A stretch of 64,000 nucleotides of DNA from Brevundimonas fontaquae (GTDB lineage: Bacteria; Pseudomonadota; Alphaproteobacteria; Caulobacterales; Caulobacteraceae): positions 3,224,001-3,288,000 of the forward strand of contig NZ_CP070968.1 of assembly GCF_017086445.1 (NCBI RefSeq), written 5' to 3'. Under the pieces are notes generated by a model that was not told where the DNA came from, did not search any database, and worked only from the letters and a program-made list of their open reading frames with translations. Position numbers and translations under genes: made by a program. Below are positions 62,572-64,000 of the stretch, piece after piece (positions within the stretch are counted from its first letter, which is position 1; the number at the start of each line of letters is the position of its first letter).

Positions 62572-63562
62572 GTTCGGCCTTCAGCGGGCGCGACAGCAGG
62601 CCGTCGATCAGACCATCGACATCGATCTCGCCGGCCAGCAGGGCGGCGACGCCTTCCGAGATCGGGATTTCCACGCCCAGACGCGCGGCCAGTTCGCGAA
62701 CCGCCGGCGCGCTTTCATAGCCTTCCGCCACCGACCGTTTGCCGGCCAGGGCCTGTTCGACCGTCTGGCCCTGACCCAGGGCCAGACCCAGGCTCATGTT
62801 GCGCGACTGGGGGCTGGAGCAGGTCAGGACGAGGTCGCCCAGGCCGCACAGGCCCGCCACCGTCTCCGCCTGCCCCCCCATGGCGACGGCGAGGCGGGTC
62901 ATCTCCGCAAAGCCGCGCGTGATCAGGGCGGCGTGGGCGCTGCGGCCCAACTGACGCCCCTCGGAGATGCCGCAGGCGATGGCCAGGACGTTCTTGAGCG
63001 CGCCACCCGCCTCGGCGCCCACCAGATCGGTCGCCAGATAGGGTCGGAAGCCCGGCGCCGACAGGGTGTTCAGCAAGGCCTCGCCCAGCGCCTGATCGGC
63101 GCAGGCCAGGGTCACGGCGGTCGGCAGGCCGCGCGACACCTCGCCCGCGAAACTGGGGCCGGAAAGGACGGCTGCGGGGGCGTCCGGCAGGGTCTCGGCC
63201 AGCACCTCGGTCATCAGCTTCATTGTGCCGCGCTCGACGCCCTTGGAGCACAGCACCACCGGCACGCCGGCGCGATAGTGGGGCGCAAACCCCGTCAGCG
63301 TCGCGCGCATGTGCTGGGCCGGCGGCACCGCCAGGATCACGTCGCAGTCGCCCAGATCAGCCAGATCGGCGGTAAATTTCAGGTCGTCGGCCAGCGGCAC
63401 GCCGGGCAGATAGAGGTCGTTGGCCCGCGTCGCCCGCAGCGTCTCGACCAACTGCTGCTCGCGCGCCTGCAGGGTCGTGTCCAGTCCGGCCCGAACGCAC
63501 ACTTGCGCCAGAGCCGTGCCCCAGGCGCCGGCGCCGATGACCCCTGCCGTGCGGAATTCCAT
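62564..63562 (-). CDS. gpsA: NAD(P)-dependent glycerol-3-phosphate dehydrogenase
   Basis: Reduces dihydroxyacetone phosphate to sn-glycerol 3-phosphate for phospholipids. It has 332 aa. The nucleotide motif GAGAWGTAL starts at residue 10. Substrate-binding blocks are [31 protein letters not shown] and [21 protein letters not shown] (with the catalytic Lys). It lies 26 bases after tsaD, a common order in alphaproteobacteria. Confidence 0.97.
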   Translation of the reverse strand: MEFRTAGVIGAGAWGTALAQVCVRAGLDTTLQAREQQLVETLRATRANDLYLPGVPLADDLKFTADLADLGDCDVILAVPPAQHMRATLTGFAPHYRAGVPVVLCSKGVERGTMKLMTEVLAETLPDAPAAVLSGPSFAGEVSRGLPTAVTLACADQALGEALLNTLSAPGFRPYLATDLVGAEAGGALKNVLAIACGISEGRQLGRSAHAALITRGFAEMTRLAVAMGGQAETVAGLCGLGDLVLTCSSPQSRNMSLGLALGQGQTVEQALAGKRSVAEGYESAPAVRELAARLGVEIPISEGVAALLAGEIDVDGLIDGLLSRPLKAERV

Positions 63563-63588
63563 ACGCCCTCCCGAGGCTTGTTTATCGT

Positions 63589-64000
63589 TCACGCCTTGGC
63601 GCCCTTGCGGCCCGGCTTGTGAGAAGGATCGGACAGGGCGCGCGCTTCGTCCAGCGGCCATCGCGGCCGGGCGACGACGTCAATGTCGCTGGTCAGGCCC
63701 AGCGCCAGCCGTTCAGCCCCCGCCAGGGCGATCATCGCCGCATTGTCGGTGCAATAGGCCATGGGCGGCGCCAGGAAGTCGAAGCCGTGTTTCGCCGCCG
63801 TCGCCTGCAAGGTCGCGCGGATGGTCTTGTTGGCCGCGACCCCGCCCGCGACGACGAAAAGCCGGTGCTCATGGGTTTCGGCATAGGCCGCCAGCGCCCG
63901 TTCCGACCGATCCGACAGCTGGCGCGCGATGGCGTTTTGCACCGCGTCGGCCAGATCCGCCTTGTCCTGCTCGGTCTGGCAGGTCTGGGCGATGCGAAAG
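63589..64000 (-). CDS. tsaD: tRNA threonylcarbamoyladenosine synthase subunit TsaD, 5' end cut
   Basis: C-terminal part of TsaD, the catalytic subunit that makes t6A at position 37 of ANN-decoding tRNAs. About 137 codons are present; the N-terminus lies beyond the right edge. Visible features are the ASKHA-fold segment [19 protein letters not shown] and the late [24 protein letters not shown]. The tail GRKGAKA is basic. It is the first gene seen of the tsaD-gpsA-Rieske unit. Confidence 0.95.
   Translation of the reverse strand, partial: FRIAQTCQTEQDKADLADAVQNAIARQLSDRSERALAAYAETHEHRLFVVAGGVAANKTIRATLQATAAKHGFDFLAPPMAYCTDNAAMIALAGAERLALGLTSDIDVVARPRWPLDEARALSDPSHKPGRKGAKA

Overview
The window is about 64 kb of dense, GC-rich, strongly coding DNA from an alphaproteobacterium of the Caulobacterales, most likely a Brevundimonas-like Caulobacteraceae. 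The main reason is the twelve-gene chemotaxis block at 35025-44602 (mcpA-cheX-cheYI-cheA-cheW-cheR-cheB-cheYII-cheD-cheU-cheYIII-cheE), which as I recall it is the gene order of the Caulobacter crescentus major che operon. CarD, a TorF-type porin, PepSY/PhoPQ-like signalling, DUF1206, and a heme oxygenase-bacteriophytochrome pair fit the same group. There are no rRNA genes, prophage, insertion sequences or CRISPR arrays. One tRNA-Arg is present.

Layout. 1-6961: a truncated secreted hydrolase, the ruvCAB Holliday-junction operon, MgtC-like and hemerythrin-like proteins, a MNT/HepT toxin-antitoxin pair, YebC, and a small membrane protein. 6966-9837: arsenic resistance, with arsB divergent from arsR-arsC-arsH across a palindromic operator. 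9841-23235: mixed metabolism and regulation, including a thioesterase, zinc alcohol dehydrogenase, exported S9 peptidase, nucleoside hydrolase plus ribokinase, an Asp/Glu racemase with an HxlR regulator facing an SDR, D-cysteine desulfhydrase, a TetR/DUF4260 pair with two palindromic operators, and the TIGR02587/TIGR02588-like pair. 23255-25332: a TPP riboswitch and thiC. 25374-28967: the accessory stretch. It holds a clearly AT-richer P-loop ATPase gene, a zeta-toxin-like kinase with a tiny coupled partner, two large inverted-repeat elements, and a hypothetical protein whose tail runs through a third inverted repeat.

28861-34652: DsbA-like oxidoreductase, DUF1206 protein, a Crp-family regulator, and a PepSY-response regulator-histidine kinase operon. 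34755-44602: tRNA-Arg and the chemotaxis operon. 44630-47662: TorF porin and a FixL/FixJ-like two-component pair. 47697-55421: SUV3-type helicase coupled to an S4 RNA-binding protein, YceI, 7Fe ferredoxin, CarD, ribosomal protein L28, and an exported M1 metallopeptidase. 55429-59096: transglutaminase-like protein divergent from heme oxygenase-bacteriophytochrome. 59154-64000: EamA transporter, cold-shock protein, extensin-like protein, PPK2, then tsaD (partial)-gpsA-Rieske.

Many genes are translationally coupled by 1-4 base overlaps: ruvC/ruvA, arsC/arsH, nucleoside hydrolase/rbsK, most che junctions, both two-component pairs, and bphO/bphP. The most unusual parts are the AT-rich ATPase gene and its neighbourhood, the family of long imperfect hairpin repeats placed between or inside genes, and the palindromic operators in four divergent promoter regions.
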